Shown here: one piece after another, positions 1 to 12,959 of the stretch | Numbering within the stretch: the first letter of the stretch is position 1 | Layout of the letters: each line of letters opens with the position of its first letter | Assembly (NCBI GenBank): GCA_021029095.1 | Contig: JAJOHG010000027.1 | Span: 343,572-407,571 of the forward strand | Direction of reading: 5' to 3' | From: Phellopilus nigrolimitatus | Taxonomy: Eukaryota > Basidiomycota > Agaricomycetes > Hymenochaetales > Hymenochaetaceae | Length of the DNA: 64,000 nt | Made by a program: the position numbers and the translations under genes | Notes under the pieces: generated by a model | Database searches by the model: none | What the model was told of the DNA's origin: nothing | What the model saw: only the letters and a program-made list of their open reading frames with translations

Positions 1-1130
1 ATACTCCAAAACTCTTACAGGCGCGCGTTGTCTTCAGGAGTCTACAAAGCTCGAGCAGAATTCTGCTATCATCCATTTTCCAAGCCTCGCCTCCCGTCGT
101 CGCGCATGTGGCGCGCGCCATTCTGGCACTTCCGCGTCCGGCGAGATAAACACACAGAACAACGCACAACCTAAAAAGCGTGCGCCGCCTATCCAATTCA
201 GCGCTCTCTCTGCCAGTCCCTCTCCCCTCCTTACTTCATAGCGAACACAGACCAAGACTCAGCAAGCACGACCAACACACTATACTTCGCCACAAGCCAC
301 ATCCTCCCATCCCAAAATGTCCAAGCCACAAAAACACGCCACCCTACCTGGAAGACAAGAAGCCCACCACGCGCCCGCCCAAATCCCCCAAATCCTCCCA
401 AACGTCCCCACACCTCACCCGAGCACCCATCTCACCCCACGCGACACAAATCTATCACCACGAGCTCGGAAACAATTCACACCGAAGCGCACACTCGCCC
501 CCTTCTCCAATATATTCCCTGCCTCCTGCCCGCGGGCCATCATTCAGTCGATAAACCGAATGCATTTCAGAAGGGCCGAATCCTTGACGCAGCCTGCGCT
601 TCCTGAATTCATCGGCCCCAGCCGCTCTCTGCTTCTGCCTTCTAATCTGCCTCGCGCTTCCCACAAATCGCGGCGCAACACGCTCAAGCAATAGAACTGC
701 CAGAATGCAAGAACGTACAATAAAAACGCTACTAAACAGGCACACTACTCGATGATCACGGCGGAACTTCGGCAAGATACAGGAAAGAAAAAAAGAGGGG
801 AAAAGATAGTACACTGGATTGGACAAAAAAAATACATTAGGAATAGAAGCAGAACGCTAAGCAACCGTCGTGTTGACTTCGTGAAGGAGGAAAGGAGAAT
901 ACGTATTAATGGTGAACAGACATAGGACAAGCAAGAGCCATTCGTATTCTTCCTTCCGGCTCCGATGCAAATCCGAGATCCATCCTCGCCCAGAGGTATA
1001 TTCTTAAGACGATGCAAAATCGGGAGGCAAGAAAAAGGTAGAAATTTTGAAAAAAAGAGAATCGTAGAAGGTCATGACAGGAGCAGGATAAAGACAGGTG
1101 AAAATAGTGAAGAAGTGGAAATGTGGTCCC
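1..1130. other. Gene-free stretch
   Basis: No convincing coding exon was found on either strand. The short open frames here are low-complexity (Pro, Ser, His, Arg rich), lack recognisable motifs and lack paired splice sites. The last part is presumably the 3' flank of the minus-strand acetate transporter. Confidence 0.5.
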
Positions 1131-2393
1131 TTATTCGGCCTTGCGCTCCGGGATCGGCGCGAGGGGGAGCATGAAGAACGACGACTCGTATGTGAGCATG
1201 TTTGCGGCACCGCAGTAGAACGCAATGAAGGCCGCGATGATGCCGAACCCTCCGCCGGCCTTTGCAATATTGACATTCGGGACGAACTTGGAGATCGTGA
1301 GGAACATGAAGGTCAAATCGAGGAAGAAGAACAGCAAGATGAGACCCATGTTCGAGCGGAGGGATGCGATGCTGCAAAGATGTTAGATAAATTTTACGGA
1401 TGGCGAATATATCATACTTACAACATAATGAACGTAAAGATGAACCAGACAGCGAGGTAGAAGCCAAGCGCATTGTCAAGCTGACTCGCCGCGGCACCGG
1501 TGTAAGCATCCAGAATGCCCGACGCGGGAATGTAGATCGTCCCGAAGGAAAGCCAGAAGCCTCCGTATGAGGAAAAAGCTGCGAATAAAATATGTCAATA
1601 CCCGCATTCAAGGACATCGTACGAATTGTGAAAGAGAAATTCAAGGGTACGCGTGAGCACAACCTTCTAAAATGGGAAGTCTATCACGATCCCCACATCA
1701 CGGCATATTAATCACGCGATCTGGGGTAATGCGGCTCGGCAAAACAAACCGCGTCTCGGAGAAGAAGAGAATGGAGAATAATACTCACCAGTCGCTCCGA
1801 GTGTATTACCCGCCGCAAATTCCCACATGCCCGCAAGGAGCTGCACAAGCCCGCCGACAAAGAGCGTCATACCGACGACGACATTTGGGGTGTCCACACC
1901 GTTGGTTGACACGTTTATAAGCGATAGGATGAGCGTCGTCGACGCGAAAGAAAGCAGGCCGCTGTATCATGTAACAAAATAGAAGAGCGAATCGTGAATC
2001 ACGCATAACACAGTTGCGTCATATCGATGGCCGAGCCGGGGTGGAATAGTCGAATGGAATTCGGTGGCAAGGCACGGTACGCGGTAGCATGAATAGATCG
2101 TGCGCTCGTCAGTGAAAGATGAAGACAACGAAGAGCTCGGAGGCAACCCACAGTGGTGCCGGATTAGCGAACTTGCGGAGATTGATGAGGCCACCCTGGT
2201 ACAACTGCTGCTGGAGGGCGTTCGCACCGAGAGTGTATGGGTATTGGCCACCAGGTCCGGCGCCTATAGGCCAAGGACCATGTTGCCCTGGCATGTTCGT
2301 CAAGGTGTTGCTGGCTGAGGGAACGCCATTGTTACCGTTTGCATTTCCGTTGTGGTCGTTGTATTGGTGTTGCTGCTTCTCGATATCGGACAT
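1131..2393 (-). CDS. GPR1/FUN34/YaaH (Ato) family acetate transporter
   Basis: Plasma-membrane transporter of the acetate uptake/ammonia-acetate family, expected to move acetate or other short carboxylates. Four exons join in frame: 2393-2152, 1961-1789, 1578-1422 and 1371-1131 (270 residues), with GT-AG junctions. The family signature NPAPLGL is built exactly across the first junction. After it come hydrophobic segments typical of the six-helix fold: GMTLFVGGLVQLLAGMWEF, then SSYGGFWLSFGTIYIPASG, then a segment with MGLILLFFFLDLTFM. The first 75 or so residues are hydrophilic, rich in Gln, Asn and Gly, and probably cytosolic. Length is normal for fungal Ato proteins. The start is the first ATG before a MSDIEKQ opening. 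Homology is certain; the exact substrate is not visible. Confidence 0.92.
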
Positions 2394-2443
2394 GACTGAG
2401 GTCGGCTAGGGTGGGATGGGAAGATGGGTTTCGCTCTGGCGTG

Positions 2444-2451
2444 TATTTATA
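2444..2451 (-). promoter_or_regulatory. TATA-like element upstream of the Ato transporter
   Basis: On the minus strand this reads TATAAATA. It lies about 50 bp upstream of the transporter ATG, a plausible core-promoter position. There is no other support. Confidence 0.3.
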
Positions 2452-4804
2452 GTGGAGAGTAGGAGGGATCGCGAGCGACGGCGATGACACGGCGAGTGGC
2501 AGCGGCGGTAATGTGATGATGGAAGAGGGGAACAAGAAAGCTAGACCTGAACTGAATGCTGCCTTAATCGCCCTTTTATTCGCGACCTGTAAATAGCCGT
2601 TATTGGCAGGTACATATGGTTTGTAAACTGTATAGCCGTCGCCTTCGGATAGAGGTCATCCCCCCACTCGTGCCCCTGCGCTTGCGCAAGTCATCCGACG
2701 GCCAATCCTCTGCGTAGATCGTAAACCCATCTGATTTGTTGATTCTTCTTTTCTCGCTTTTTTTTTCTTCTTTCTCCCACTCTCTGGCTTTACTTGAATT
2801 TCCTTTCGCTTATGCACTGACAGCTATCTCCTGTCGTCTAATTTCAAACACATGAAAGTTTTCAGACAGGTCGATCGATCTCAAATCAGCGCCCTAAAGT
2901 ATACGAATCACCTGAGATATTTTAGTGCGGTGATCACGTTCGAATGCGGTATTCAGTTCATTCTGTACTTTCAGCTAAAAGCGTTCTCCGCCATTACTGC
3001 AGTGAAATAGGCAAGCTAAAGGAATATTGAAGCCGATGCACATCAAACTCAACAAGGCTTCCGAAAAGCATATCTGCAGTCAGGAATCTCGGTTGTTTGT
3101 TAGACGCGCTTGAGCAGCGCAGCGACGTTGAGCGGCGACGAGCAACAAAGGCATTGGAGCCTAGAACAATTTGCGCAGGCCAGGGAAGAATGCAAGTTGG
3201 TCAGCATGCGCGACCGCCCTCTAATTCAATTGGCCGACGTCCGTCCCTGACTCCGAGCCGCACACGTTTACCGAAGCCCGGCGTCGGAGTGCTCGTCATC
3301 GACACTTACCCATTGGGCACCTGAGCACGTCGTCGTCAGCCACGAAACCAGTCCAGAAGCGCGCAGACTGGGGCAGGGGAGGTCAGCTGTCGCTGCGGGC
3401 CTGTTTCTCAATAGAAAGAGAACGCAGCCCGACTCCAAATCTGCGGGCTTATAGTTTATCAAGGACGCCCCCGGGATCGAGATGCCGCGCCCCAGCCTCC
3501 GTTCGGTGTGGTGTGGGGGGATGCGGGGAACCGTGGGGTTGCGATCGGGCAGATGCGGGGAGGACTCGGGGGAGGTGTCGATCCTTAGCATGCATGATCA
3601 GAAGACGCAGATCAGTGAGTCCATGCTACAAACGACACAAAACGTCGGTCTCCCGAGCTTCGTCGGCGTCGACATCGACGTTCTTGACATGTTCCCTGTC
3701 GGCGCTCCGCCTTCTGCCTAAATCTGGCTTCAAAAATCAAGCCTACGCGTGCTCCTTCCGTCTTCCTCCCTCAACGCCCAGCCTTTCGCAGATCGCGCAC
3801 GCACACTGCTCGCTTCCCAGGTTCCCTGTCAATCTCGCGCCCCTCCATCAATCTCCTCTGTTAAGCATACAAGGTATGCGGCTTCTGCGCTTCGCTTCGG
3901 GATCTACACACACTTTGCTGCGCACGGGACTTCTGTAATTGATCCATGCAAATCTCGCATTACCACGTCTCTGCTTCGAGGTCTGGGCTCTCGTGCCCGG
4001 AAGCCCGTTCGCGCGTTCACACATATTCAAATCCTTGCATCGATCGCGTGAAAATGAATTTCTTTATTACGGAAGGAGCCTATATAAAGTCTGCAGTACG
4101 AGAAGGGGGGATGACGGGAGTAATGCCGTATTGCGGTTTTCGAAACGAAGGTGAAGGAAGCCAGGAGCATGGATAGCGTACATTTTGGACGGCGATCTCT
4201 AGCAATGAATGAATAAAATGTTTTATAATGAAACACTAAAAGAATCATCGCCAAGAAATTTATAAGCTTCCACAGCGTGCCTTCAGCAAGGAGTTCCGAA
4301 ACTTAGTGTATACCTCGCCTCTTGGCGAGGACAACGACATTTTGGGAACATCAACGGAGTGAACGAAATCCACTACGATCAACCGCAAGTTACGTGCAAA
4401 AACACCACAGTTGCCCGAGTACCGCACGCATATTTGGCAGTGCTTGGATAGCAGCGCCCGCGGCAAATCAGGAAACGAAGAGGACGAAACGAGATTTACA
4501 AGGGCTCGCGATCGGGAAAGAGGCGCAAGATCTCGACGGCTGCGTAGCAGAAGAGCCCACGAATCAGAGAGCTTTTCAAATAGAAGAGCGCATACAATTG
4601 AATTAAAACAAGTCCATGTATGCAACTCGTTCTTTTAGCCAGCTCATGCGCGGGCCTCCTCTGCTAGCCCCGAGAGAGCAAGTTCCGCGACAGACAGGTG
4701 CAAAGGCAATAAAAGACACAGGAAAAGGCGCACCGTAAGAAGCAATTTTTCTGAAAGCTTTAGTGAAACAATAAAATGATATCCAATGCACGGAGAATCA
4801 TGTA
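2452..4804. other. Gene-free stretch
   Basis: The promoter side of the transporter is followed by sequence without a supportable gene. Several short open frames overlap on both strands (for example around 3270-3590 and 4260-4625). None has a motif, a coherent intron pattern or an acceptable composition. Confidence 0.4.
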
Positions 4805-5830
4805 TCAGCGCACTGTGAAGCCGAATACGTTAAAGACAAGACTTACTACGAATGTAGCCCCAGAGCATAGTATATAGCCAAATGGACCAGGAAGACCAGG
4901 AGAGGCGGGTTCGCACGAGGAACCGGTAAACTCAATCAGGTCGTCAGCGTGCTGATCTAGTATTCGAAAGCTCGAGATTATTCGTACTTACTTTTAGCAT
5001 TCGCCTCGTTGACCAACTGCGTCGTGGCCTGCACGATACTGAAAGCGGAACGATCAGAACTAAGGCATGCTTTTCAAATATGACCGGCTTACCGACAAAG
5101 TAGAGTAAAGCTTGCCTGGAAACAACTATAAAAAGCGGGGAATAACATTTGGGAGTTGCAGAGAAACCCCGTTCCAGAGAAAAGGTAAAGACGGAAGGGC
5201 GTAAGGCACTACTCGGCAGTTGCATAACAGAGGAAATTGCTAAAATTAGCATCGAAAAAAAGAACGCGAAGCAAAGGATATCCATCCGCACGCGCACTTT
5301 TTATTGGCAATATGTCACAATTCCCTCTGGTAGACCGCAAGCGAAGATGCGAAAGCGCAGAAAAAGAACAAATTAAGCGCTCGCCGAAGCGAAGGACGTT
5401 AGTAAGGGCCGTAGCCACGGCCTTGAGCCATGTATAGCCACTCTTACGAAGAAAACAAATGGGGAATGGAGGTCAGTGATCGACGCGCAAGTATTGAGCT
5501 GCTCGCCTGATCATTAATGAGAGAAGAGCGTATGCGTTTCGGGGAAGAGGCCGGCGGGTAATCGGGAGATCGAACGAATAACTCCACCGCTTGGAAAGGG
5601 GACTGTCGCCGAGCTTGTTGGCGCGCCGGATCTCTGATCATTCCTCTCTGCGCAGGAAGAGAAGCGAACAAGTCAGTGAAAAGGAAACAAAGCGCGTCTT
5701 CCGAACAAGAGATCCACTTACGCGGACTGACTGTTTGGGCTTGCCAGACGCCTGTTGAATCCATTAGCGCACTTAGGAGGAGGGGAAAAGACATATACTT
5801 ACGAGGCTGGTGAAACATATTGCAGTGCCA
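4805..5830 (-). CDS. Possible spliced gene ending in a hydrophobic segment
   Basis: Not recognised. Good GT-AG pairs on the minus strand suggest real exons. Near the end, an exon reading IVQATTQLVNEANAK joins across a 4.98 kb intron to one reading NQHADDLIEFTG. The latter runs on to a hydrophobic tail (GYILCSGATFVVSLVFNVFG) and a TGA at 4807-4805, which would suit a C-terminal membrane anchor. Upstream (5640-5830), short exons opening with MFHQP also splice cleanly, but I could not connect them to the tail. This may be two genes or none. Confidence 0.25.
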
Positions 5831-6446
5831 AGACGACCGGGTCAATTGATTTGAGGGATAAGTCGAATATAGACGAGCGCATAAGGTTGACGATTCGACG
5901 GGCGGGGTGAAATGAATCTCCTCCGCAGCAAAACATCGACCTGCGACGACCCTTGATGCAGAGGAGGAGGAGGAGCCTCCGTTTCGCCGCCTCCCCCCAG
6001 TCTCCTGCATGTGTCCCTTTAATCCATACTGAAGTGTCAAAGGGAAGGGAGCGATGCTCTCTTCCGTCACGGCTCTGTGCTGTATACTCTTGCCGCCAAC
6101 TCTGGAGTCTTTCGATTGAAGAAACTCGGGAATGACATAGTGACCTGATGCGGGCGCAGAGACAATGGTGAACATCTAGAAGAAAAACAAGAACGACGAC
6201 CAGTGAGGAGGGAGGGACAGACTCGATCGCAGCGAGAATATCATCACTCTTTGAGGGCTCCGGCAAAGAGGCAAAAGAGGCAAAGAGGAGTAAGTTTGAG
6301 TAACTTCTACTTAAGTCCGAAGTCGGACTTAAAGCGGAAGCTGTATTCGTGAGAAATAAACCCCAATTCGGATTCCTCAGGAGCCTCCTGTCGACAGTCG
6401 CAGACGACATAAACGCGGGCGACGTTGTGCGCGGGACGCCGACGAG

Positions 6447-8119
6447 ATGCGAACGATCAAGCTCGTCATCATCGGCGACTCTGGCGTCGGAAAGACCAGC
6501 CTCCGGAGCCAGGTGTGGTTGCCACCGCGCCTCTTATCGCCGCCCCGCGCTGACCGTGGTCGTGTGTCCTCTTGCAGTACATCCTTGGCCGCTTCTCGAC
6601 GGGCTACCGCGCGACGATAGGCACGGATTTCATCACGAAGACGCTGCCGCACCATAGCGATCCCGAGCAGGGCGTCACGCTGCAGATATGGGTGCGCACG
6701 ACTATCTGCCTGACTTGGCCCATCTTGTTGATCTTGAATGCGTCACGCGTCTTTCAGGACACGGCGGGCCAGGAACGCTTCTCGAGCCTGTCGAGCGCGT
6801 TCTTCCGTGGCGCCGATGCCGCACTGCTTATGTTCGACATCAACCGGCCAGAGACGCTCGTCGGGCTCGCCAGGTGGTGGGACCAGTTCAAGGCGTGCGC
6901 ACCCGTGCTGGACGAGGAGGCGGAGGACTTCTGCTGCGTCGTCGTGGGGAACAAGGTCGATTTGGCTGCGGAGATGGAGGGAGAGGGCGAAGGGGAAGAG
7001 TATATTAATGGAAGTGGAGCGCTCACGAGGGCAGGCCACGGGCACGAGTGTCCACGGGTTACAGAGGCGGAGGCAGAGCGGTTCCTCGAGGAGCTCGTCC
7101 CGCGGACGGCCGCGGCCGCGTTGAGCAGCACCACGTCGGACGACGAGGAAGAAGGTACTGCGAGCTGGGAGTGGGACGACCCATTCGCGATCCGCGAGGG
7201 CGAAGACGGAATCGGACAAAACAGACGCACGAGTAACCTGTTCCTGCGACCGTCCATCTCCGGATTTTCCCTCCACTCGGTGCACGCCGAGCACCACGCC
7301 GCCGCGGGCCTTCTTCTTCCCGTCTCCTCGCCCTCGTCCGGATCCAGACCGCGGTCGCAGTCGATCTCCATCCAGCGCGGCGCTGCCCCGTCGCATCCGT
7401 ACACCCGCACCGCCAAGTCCAAGTCGCGCTCGAAGTCGTCCGACCGTTCGCAGTTCGGGGGGACGATAGGCACGATGGCTTCGACTCGAACCGCGCATAC
7501 GCTCTATCATACGCCATCATCGTCGTTCTTTGGGTCGGGCTCGGATGCGTTCGAGTCTGCGCAATCCTCGCCCTACAACGCATACTCACCTTTGCCCCTC
7601 AATACACACGACCCGCCCGCAACCGACTACCCCGCGACGCCCTCCCCCACTAGACTGCGCTCCCCGCGACGAATGGCGAGCGGGTCTTCTTCAAATTCCT
7701 CTGCGCCGACGATCACACCGAGCCTCTTTTTACGCGCACAAGCATCCGCGAGCACCTCCGCCGCACCAACACCGCCCACACCATCAGACATTCTTGATGA
7801 CGCACGTGCCTTGTCCCTTCCCTTCCCATCCCCCGCCTCCGGATCCAAATACGGGTCGGCGCGCCTCCCGCCTGCGCCGGAGCGCCGTCCGAAGCTCTTC
7901 CTCGCGTCCGCAAAGACGGGCGAGGGCGTCGCGGGTGTATTCGAGTACGTCGCTCGCCGCGTTGTGATGCGCGCGGAGCACACAGAGGCGATCGAGGCAC
8001 GTACAATGCATGTGCGCGATGCGTCGGCATACACTCTGAGGCTCACCGACGCGGGACCGCGGGCGCGGACGGGCGCGCGCAGGTGGGGCGCGGGCGGGGT
8101 GAGCTGTTGCGGGACGTGA
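6447..8119 (+). CDS. Rab7-like small GTPase with a large insertion between G4 and G5
   Basis: Membrane-trafficking GTPase of the Rab family, 513 residues against about 205 for a normal Rab. Exons are 6447-6512, 6578-6691 and 6758-8119. Visible motifs: P-loop GDSGVGKTS (10-18), switch I ATIGTDF (34-40, the Rab7 form), DTAGQERF (61-68), NKVDL (125-129) and SAKTG (444-448). The C-terminus SCCGT holds a Cys pair usable for geranylgeranylation (CCXX type). Residues of roughly 130-440 form a Ser/Pro/Thr-rich low-complexity insertion with acidic and basic patches, probably disordered and cytosolic. There is no stop or frame break across it, and the G-motifs on both sides are intact, so this is a real insertion and not a fusion artefact. 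The ATG lies immediately before the first beta strand. Confidence 0.88.
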
Positions 8120-8975
8120 TGCTCAGATCTTTAGACTTTTTTTATATCCATTTTTATGGACTTTTTAATTCATTACCTTCGCCTCCCCGTGCGCCCTTCC
8201 GCTGTTCCGCCCCAGTTTATCCTATTTATTATGTTTTAGCAGAGCGCTCGCTCCATCCTATTCAGTTCCCCTCTTCTTCCTGCCGTCAGCGTACATCATC
8301 TGTTTCGGATTCAAGCTCGGATTGGATATTTTATCATTTCTGTTATAGCTCCCATGTTATCCACGATCATCTCTTGACTAGTACTAGATTGTCTCCGTTT
8401 CTTCGTCCTCCTTCTCACTGACTCTCTCACCGAATTGCACAAGCACATATTTGTTCCATAACATTCTTGTCTGCCGTGGGTTGAGCGTGAGATATTTGAA
8501 AGCTGCTTACTTCTCGGATCTTGCAACTACCATTCGGACCACGCCGACGACTTCATGATCACCGACAATGTGCACTTTCTCCGAGAACTGGACAGCCTTA
8601 CGGAACATATTTGATATTTCCTATAAAGCGGAATATTACAGTGCAGACGGCTCTCCGTTCGGGATACCGCCACAGCGTAGCGCGCTTCGTCCGCGGCGTT
8701 ATGCACCCCGCGCATGTCGGTCGTCTAATCGTGTCAGAAAGAAGGAAGAGATAGTAATAATGAAACACGATGTGGCCACGGCGCACGGCTCTCCGCAATG
8801 AATGACTGTATGTCTAATGCTAATGCTTCGAAGTATATAGGTGGGCGCGCGTTCTCCCTTTGGCTTCTCGATCTGTGTGGACTGGCACTCCCCGCTAACG
8901 TCAACTTCCAAGTTAGCGAGACAAGACGCCGATAAATCTATAGGGCTAAAAGACTATTGCCCATTTTCGAGCACC
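8120..8975. other. Intergenic stretch
   Basis: No gene is supported. The left half is the AT-rich 3' flank of the GTPase gene. A TATATA motif at 8834-8839 lies about 140 bp before the ATG of the next gene and may belong to its promoter. Confidence 0.4.
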
Positions 8976-11046
8976 ATGCAGATGTCCATTGGCGCGCTTA
9001 TCTGGCTCTCTGTGCGCCCGCTTATCTCTCGGCTGTAAGTTTTTTTATTTTGTTTTCTAATTGAAAAACATCAACTAATTTTAAAACATATATGACCGCT
9101 AATGTACAGATGGTTGAGTGCGGCGTTTGGGTTTGCGATCACAAAGGCGGACATTTTCCCGCTCGCGGCCTCTCGCGGGGCGGGGCAGATCGTACTTGTG
9201 AGTTTACTGCATGGACCTATCCGAGTCCAGGTCTGACGGACTACCCATACCCCCTACCCAACTCCTATTCTTTGCTATTCAAGAACGTCACCCTTCCGTG
9301 CCTCATGTTCTCGAAAATTGTACCAGCCTTCACGCCCCAAAACATCGACAGTCTCGGTGAGCGTCCTATTGTCCACTTTTATTTTGTAGGTGTCTTCTCA
9401 TGAGCGTCAACGTATATACAGCCGTGCTCGTCACACTCGCCTTCATCTACGAGGCTCTTGGCTTCCTCCTCGCGTTGGGAGTCAAGCAGTTCTTCTGGGT
9501 GCCTCACCGCTTCCGGTACGGCATCCTGTGTGCAGGAACTATTTCGAACTACAGCGACATCCGTGAGTCCGTTTAAACCTCGTGGAATCACAAAGGCCTG
9601 AATGATTTTGTGAAAATCAGCTACCGCCGTTATCACGAGCATCACGGCGAACTTGCCGTTTAACGCGGCCACGGACCAGACAATATCCGTCGCCTACATT
9701 GCTGGGTTTATCCTCATCTTCTTCGTAAGTATCGGTTGTGATAAGAGATGTCATTGGCGACTTACAACACGGCTTGCTATTTGCTATGTAGATCTCGCTG
9801 TTTCCCGGGGGCGCCTACCGCCTTGTCGAGATGGACTACGTCGGTCCGAACGTCGAGGACGAGGATCTGCGTATTTCTATGATGAAGAAGACCAAACAGA
9901 GCATGCAGGACCTCGTTACCGTCATGCGCGCCATCCCTATACTCGGAAGGAAGAAACCGCTCGAGGTATCCTCCACCGATCTTGAGAAGCTACCCTCGTC
10001 CACCGAGAAGAGCACGCAAGAAAGGACGGATGACACCTCCAAGATTGACGAGTCCGTCCAGCCCGCGTCTGAACCACCTTACAGTGACATCGGCTCAGAC
10101 TCGCCTATTCGCGAGGTCAGCGACAAACTTACCGACATCGCTGAGCAGCGTCGCACAGGATACACGCTCGCGGGACGTTCAGTGCACTTCAACTCCTTCC
10201 CGGACGAGTCAACCGCCGTGCCTACCGATGCGGGCCCTTCATGCATGGCCTCGCGCGCGCCTTCGACCGCCGTCTCCGTGCACCGCGAAGAACTGTCGAC
10301 CGCCGACTTATCGCCCACAGCCGCGCGCGAAGACTCCGAAGAGACACCGCGCCCCGTAGTCTGCCCCTCGCTCCCAGCCGGGCGCCCGCCGTTCAAAAAG
10401 CGCGCGCTGATGGTCGCGCGCTCCGTGATGCGTTCCTTCCTGCTCCCATGCAGCGTGACGATCGTGTTCTCGATCGTCATCTCCGTCGTGACGCCGCTGA
10501 AGGCGCTCTTCACGCCCGTGCCCAACTCGCCGATCCCCAACGCGCCCGACGGGCAGCCGCCGCTCGCGTTCATCTTGGACTGCGCGACGTTCGTCGGCGC
10601 GGCGAGCGTCCCGCTCGGCCTGATATGCCTGGGCGCGGCCGTCGCACGTGTCAATCTTCCGCGCCGCGGCGAGTGGGGCATGCTCCCGCTCGGCGCTATT
10701 ATATGGTTCGCGATCACGAAGATGCTTCTTCTTCCCGTGCTTGGCGTGCTCATTTGCCAGGGCCTCGTGCAAGTTGGCTTCATCGACGCGGACGACAAGG
10801 TCTTGCGATTCGTCTGCATGTGAGTGTTCTCTCCTTTTGAAGAGCTTGTAGTTAGAGAATCTCATTCGTGCTTTTTCCAGGTTCATGTCGGTCGTCCCAA
10901 CTGCGACTTCACAGGTGTACCTCACGCAGGTGTACTCGGGAACAGGCGAAGCGGGCGTTCTCCCGCTCTTTCTCGTACCGCAGTACATCCTCATGTTTTT
11001 TTCCATGACCATCCTCATTGCATATTCCCTCTCCATCCTATTTTAG
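8976..11046 (+). CDS. Auxin efflux carrier (AEC/PIN-like) family membrane transporter
   Basis: Ten-helix-type permease of the AEC family, 552 residues. Exons: 8976-9034, 9110-9197, 9284-9356, 9422-9562, 9621-9724, 9792-10819 and 10881-11046, all GT-AG and in phase. The N-terminal half shows the family pattern NVTLPCLMFSKIVPAF and later GTISNYSDIPTAVITSI (the N-x-D-x-P element of AEC proteins). A long hydrophilic, acidic/Ser-rich central loop (roughly residues 160-360) precedes the C-terminal helices, which include PLGLICLGAAVARVNLP and SVVPTATSQVYLTQVYSG. In fungi such proteins sit in the ER or plasma membrane; the substrate is unknown and auxin transport should not be assumed. The start is the first ATG in the open frame; a second ATG lies two codons downstream. 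Confidence 0.9.
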
Positions 11047-11839
11047 AGAAGTTCGGCATCACATCTCTTCTTCGTCTCCCCCCTCTATCCTCCTTCCGCT
11101 TTTCGACACAACATCACGATACCTACCACATTCGATCTCACGGAAACGATCACACTGTTTAATAAATGTTATGACTGCAAAAGGAAGTTCATAGCAGACA
11201 TTAGCCTAATTTATTATTAGACCATCGCCCATGTTTTCGCACACATGTATCATACAATCCACTCATAGTTTTGAGTTATTTTGAATTCAATCCTAGATTC
11301 TCGTATTCTCAGACAAAAATATACGCACGCTCTGCGAAGGAAATTTAGAGTTTATGCGCAGCTTCGACTTCTCACCGCCGATCGGATGCGCCTACATGCT
11401 CCTTTGTGAGTCTCTTTCATGCCGCCATTTGTTTCTGATGCTTTCAAACCACAGGCGCCATCGAGAATTCAGAACAGGAGATGCGATCCGATATCCGGCT
11501 TACGTCTTGCAGGCAAACCATCTTGATTCACAATAAGATGCCGTTGTGGCTTGGTGCGCGGTTATCATGGAAATCAGCCATAGAGCCACCCGAAGCATCG
11601 ACGGCTTGCTTTGAGCGTCGAAACTTTGCCATTGGAGAGGCATAAAGACCGCTCCTTCACTTCTATCTCACAGTAACGTCTACTAGCTAACTCCCAGACC
11701 CGCGCAAGCTCCCTTCTCTATTTTCGCTTGACACTTACCTTAGCGTCGACACATTTTCGAAGAGAAACAAGCCAGACAATCTTTACAGATCCATACAAAG
11801 GGAGCCTTTGTCTCGCTTGTTGATTGCTGGTTCGCAAGT
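11047..11839. other. Intergenic stretch with the edge of a repeated segment
   Basis: No gene is supported up to the next start. From about 11340 the sequence (TTTAGAGTTTATG followed by CAGCTTCGACTTCTC) recurs near 31362 and 48477, so it marks the left edge of a dispersed segment. Confidence 0.5.
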
Positions 11840-12446
11840 ATGTCTCTCGGGCCCACCCCTTTGTACGATCTCATCCCCCCCGGTCGTGTTGCTCCACGAA
11901 ATCCGCTCGACGCGCATCCATATACTTTTCATGTACGTCAAAATTCACGATCCCTCCTATTCTTAAATCAAAAACTGATGCTCGTGCTTTCATTACTTAT
12001 TAATTTAGGCAGGAGACGTCGTGTGGTTTACTCTAGACCGGAGAGCATGGCAGCTCGGACAGGTGACGAGCACCGATCCAACCGGGTCTGTTGATCCAGT
12101 ACGCATTTCCGCCTTGTTTATTTTCACCCCCGCTGCAAAACCCCAGCTGACCCGAACACATTCTTCTAAGTCATCAGGTATAAAATTCTGGACAGGGATT
12201 TTCGTGCAGGACAATCACTTGTCTACGACGAGCTTTACGCCGCTGTACGGGACCGCCAAGCCTGATGAACCTTACGTTCGGCGGGTACTCCGGTGGGCGC
12301 GCGTCTTGCCAGACGACGACTCTGCGATCACGGAGATGGTGTCCAGCTTTATGGCAGAGTTGGACTGGCTGACTCTAGATCCGCGGATACAGAATACTCC
12401 GATAATGGTTGCATTCAGACCATTAGTGGATCGAATGGATTATTGA
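11840..12446 (+). CDS. Hypothetical protein, intact copy of a locally duplicated gene
   Basis: Not recognised. Three exons (11840-11932, 12009-12098, 12171-12446) join in phase 0 into 152 residues. The middle exon reads GDVVWFTLDRRAWQLGQV and the last holds KFWTGIFVQDN and VRRVLRWARVLPDDDSAI. Trp/Val-rich alternation suggests a small beta-barrel (SH3-like) fold, which is a guess. The third-exon acceptor is TCTAAG; using the next AG (ATCAG) would give an immediate stop. A second copy at 31370-31850 has lost part of exon 2 and is broken, which supports this copy being the one worth calling a gene. Confidence 0.5.
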
Positions 12447-12959
12447 ACCGCTTTATGCGTTTATTTTGTGTGCCTTATTTGCCTGATGTATTCGACGGAG
12501 AGTTGGAATTGTTTGGAACATGACATATTTTTGACCTACATATAGCATATTGAGCCCAAGACAGAATGCACGAAGTGTACAACCGAGAACGGCGTACGAT
12601 CACTGTCCCAGTTGCAGGACGATAATTCCAAGAGTTAAAAGCGGTGTCCTTAGTAAAACAGAAAGAGTTTGTGATATTGCCTACTTGTCACTCGTCATTT
12701 TTGAGAACCATAAGTCGCCCTCACGCTTCGTTTATAGGCATGTCAGTGATATATCCTAATACGCGCAGCTTACCCAGAAGCACGCACCATAGTCTCGTCT
12801 TGCTCATCGAGAAGAGTACATTGGTCCTTTTGTCTTCATATCTGAGTAAGAACTTGTCCCATTGCCACAACACGGTAGGTAGGGGGGAGGGCCAAGTTCA
12901 AATCAGTTTACGCTCTCAAGTTATATGTTGGCAGGTAACTGCCGCAGATCTCTTTCGAG
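12447..12959. repeat. Dispersed repeat shared with 31880-32330
   Basis: Non-coding. The stretch from GCATATTGAGCCCAAGACA through the CACGCACCAT region recurs downstream of the broken copy of the neighbouring gene near 31930-32290. The duplicated unit therefore extends past that gene's 3' end. Confidence 0.5.

Noticed and set aside
3097..4625. Several short overlapping open frames as genes.
   Set aside because: No motif, no consistent splice pairs and no preferred strand.
6743..7589. Long minus-strand open frames opposite the Rab-like gene.
   Set aside because: They are shadows of a GC-rich coding exon with no motif, while the plus strand has all G-box motifs.
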